Under the pieces are notes generated by a model that saw nothing but the letters and a program-made list of their open reading frames with translations, ran no database searches and had not been told where the DNA came from. A DNA stretch of 6,055 bases from Hydrogenothermaceae bacterium (GTDB lineage: Bacteria; Aquificota; Aquificae; Hydrogenothermales; Hydrogenothermaceae): the NCBI GenBank assembly GCA_026984415.1, contig JALSSE010000469.1, forward strand, positions 1-6,055, read 5' to 3'. Below are positions 4,972 to 6,055 of the stretch, in pieces; within the stretch, counting starts at the first letter, position 1; every line of letters starts with the position of its first letter. The position numbers and the translations under genes are program-made.

Positions 4972-6055
4972 GTGTTTGAACTCTTAACAGATAAATTCAG
5001 TAATGTTGTTGAAAAATTAAAAAGGGCAAAAAAGTTAGACGAGAAAACAGTTGAAGAAGCTCTGAAAGACATAAGAAGGGCATTATTAGAAGCTGATGTA
5101 AACATTGATGTTGTTCAGAAATTTATCTCTGATTTAAAACAAAAACTTGTAGGTCAGGAGCTTTTAAAAGGTTTAAATGCAGGAGAAACTGTAATAAAAC
5201 TAATTTATGATGAACTTTTAGATGTTTTAGGTGAAGAACAGCCATTAGCAAAAGCTGAAAAACCTCCAACAATCATAATGCTTGTAGGTTTACAGGGAAC
5301 AGGTAAAACAACAACAGCAGGTAAATTAGCTAAATATCTAAAATCAAAAGGTTTCAAAGTAGGTCTTGCTTCAACAGACGTGAGAAGACCAGCAGCTGCA
5401 AGGCAGTTATGTACATTAGCCCAATCAATAGATGTTCCCTGTTTTGTTGATGAAAATGAAAAAGACGCTATAAAACTTACAGAAAAAGTAATCAATCAGG
5501 CAAGAAATGCAGGGCTATCATACATAATTTTAGATACAGCAGGTCGTCTTCATATAGATGAAGAACTTATGGATGAACTTGTAAAGATAAAAGAAGATGT
5601 AAATCCCCACGAAATCCTGTATGTTGCAGATGCAATGCAGGGTCAGGATGCAATAAATACAGCTGAAGAATTCCACAAAAGGCTTGGTTTAACAGGGGTT
5701 ATTTTAACAAAGTTAGACGGTGATGCAAAAGGTGGAATTGCCTTATCTGTTAGAAGGGTTATTGGAGTCCCTATAAAATTTATTGGTGTTGGGGAAAAAA
5801 TAGAAGATTTTGAACCTTTCCACCCTGACAGAATTGCCCAGAGAATACTCGGATTAGGTGATATCCAGTCTTTAATTGAAAAAATGCAGTCTGCCATAGA
5901 TGAAGATAAAGCCGAACAGATGGCTAAACGGGTAATGAATGCAGAGTTTACCCTTGAAGACCTTAAAGAACAATTACAGATGATAAAAAATCTTGGACCC
6001 CTTGAGAATGTGTTAAAGATGATACCTGGATTAGGTAGCAAGATAAAACATCTAA
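4972..6055 (+). CDS. ffh: Signal recognition particle GTPase Ffh (SRP54), 5' part, runs off right edge
   Basis: Ffh binds 4.5S/SRP RNA and signal sequences of nascent membrane proteins and, with the receptor FtsY, delivers ribosomes to the SecYEG translocon. The 361 visible codons start at GTG 4972 with the family-typical MFELLTDKFSNVVEKLK. AAGGGG (4958-4963) lies 8 bases upstream. The helical N domain (about 1-90, with ALLEADVN) is followed by the G domain: P-loop GLQGTGKTT (106-114), DVRRPAA (136-142), DTAGR (188-192), TKLDGDAKGG (246-255) and GVGEK (272-276). The M domain begins near residue 300 and is visible up to the finger-loop region (IKNLGPLENVLKMIPGLG). Roughly the last 80-120 residues, including the RNA-binding helix-turn-helix, lie beyond the edge. 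The final bases contain 'taa', but out of frame; the open frame continues. It diverges from the envelope operon across 86 bases. Confidence 0.96.
   Translation, partial: MFELLTDKFSNVVEKLKRAKKLDEKTVEEALKDIRRALLEADVNIDVVQKFISDLKQKLVGQELLKGLNAGETVIKLIYDELLDVLGEEQPLAKAEKPPTIIMLVGLQGTGKTTTAGKLAKYLKSKGFKVGLASTDVRRPAAARQLCTLAQSIDVPCFVDENEKDAIKLTEKVINQARNAGLSYIILDTAGRLHIDEELMDELVKIKEDVNPHEILYVADAMQGQDAINTAEEFHKRLGLTGVILTKLDGDAKGGIALSVRRVIGVPIKFIGVGEKIEDFEPFHPDRIAQRILGLGDIQSLIEKMQSAIDEDKAEQMAKRVMNAEFTLEDLKEQLQMIKNLGPLENVLKMIPGLGSKIKHL

Noticed and set aside
5205..5495. 96-residue open frame on the minus strand inside ffh
   Set aside because: It lies opposite the intact Ffh GTPase domain including the P-loop; the reading is a low-complexity Ser/Phe/Ala shadow with no family features.
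5643..6041. 132-residue open frame on the minus strand inside ffh
   Set aside because: It is antisense to the conserved G4/G5 motifs and M-domain start of Ffh; no ribosome binding context or domain supports it.
6050..6055. Terminal 'taa' as the stop codon of ffh
   Set aside because: From the GTG at 4972 the frame reads CAT CTA A at the edge, so the 'taa' is out of frame, and the M domain is not yet complete.

Overview
The window is AT-rich (about one-third G+C by eye), and its codons favour AAA, GAA, TTA and ATA. It encodes a didermal envelope: a LolD ATPase, an outer-membrane barrel protein and a nucleotide-sugar aminotransferase of the O-antigen/ECA type. Lys/Glu-rich proteins, AT-rich DNA and this gene content suggest a thermophilic Gram-negative bacterium. 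My best guess is Aquificota (Hydrogenothermaceae, Sulfurihydrogenibium/Persephonella-like). That placement is an inference from style and was not tested by a search.

Layout, left to right. Positions 1-321 (minus) hold the N-terminal 107 codons of a radical SAM protein that runs off the left edge. A 151-base divergent intergenic region (322-472) separates it from wecE (473-1648, plus, TTG start). This region carries a candidate promoter for the radical SAM gene and a short inverted repeat over its -35 box. wecE runs tail to tail into lolD, and the two coding ends overlap by 14 bases. From 4885 down to 1635 four minus-strand genes form a probable operon, in transcription order: a PAP2 phosphatase, a rhomboid protease, an outer-membrane beta-barrel protein of the 'MetA-pathway'/transporter type, and lolD. 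Gaps are 12, about 70-80, and 15 bases. An 86-base divergent region (4886-4971) then leads to ffh (4972 to beyond the right edge, plus, GTG start), the SRP54 GTPase. Its NG domain is complete and its M domain is cut by the window edge.

How the genes work together (inference). The operon reads as an envelope-maintenance group: lipid or undecaprenyl-phosphate dephosphorylation (PAP2), intramembrane proteolysis (rhomboid), an outer-membrane pore or sensor (barrel) and energy for lipoprotein release (LolD). wecE, perhaps with the radical SAM enzyme, supplies or modifies a sugar for surface glycan. Ffh delivers membrane proteins co-translationally to the inner membrane.

Every gene belongs to a recognisable family, and I see no CRISPR array, mobile element, tRNA, rRNA or riboswitch. 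I do not find a convincing undescribed system. The points most worth a second look are the uncharacterised radical SAM protein beside wecE, the barrel protein inside the operon, lolD without lolC/lolE beside it, the PAP2 protein with a beta-strand-like tail, and the compact divergent regulatory regions.
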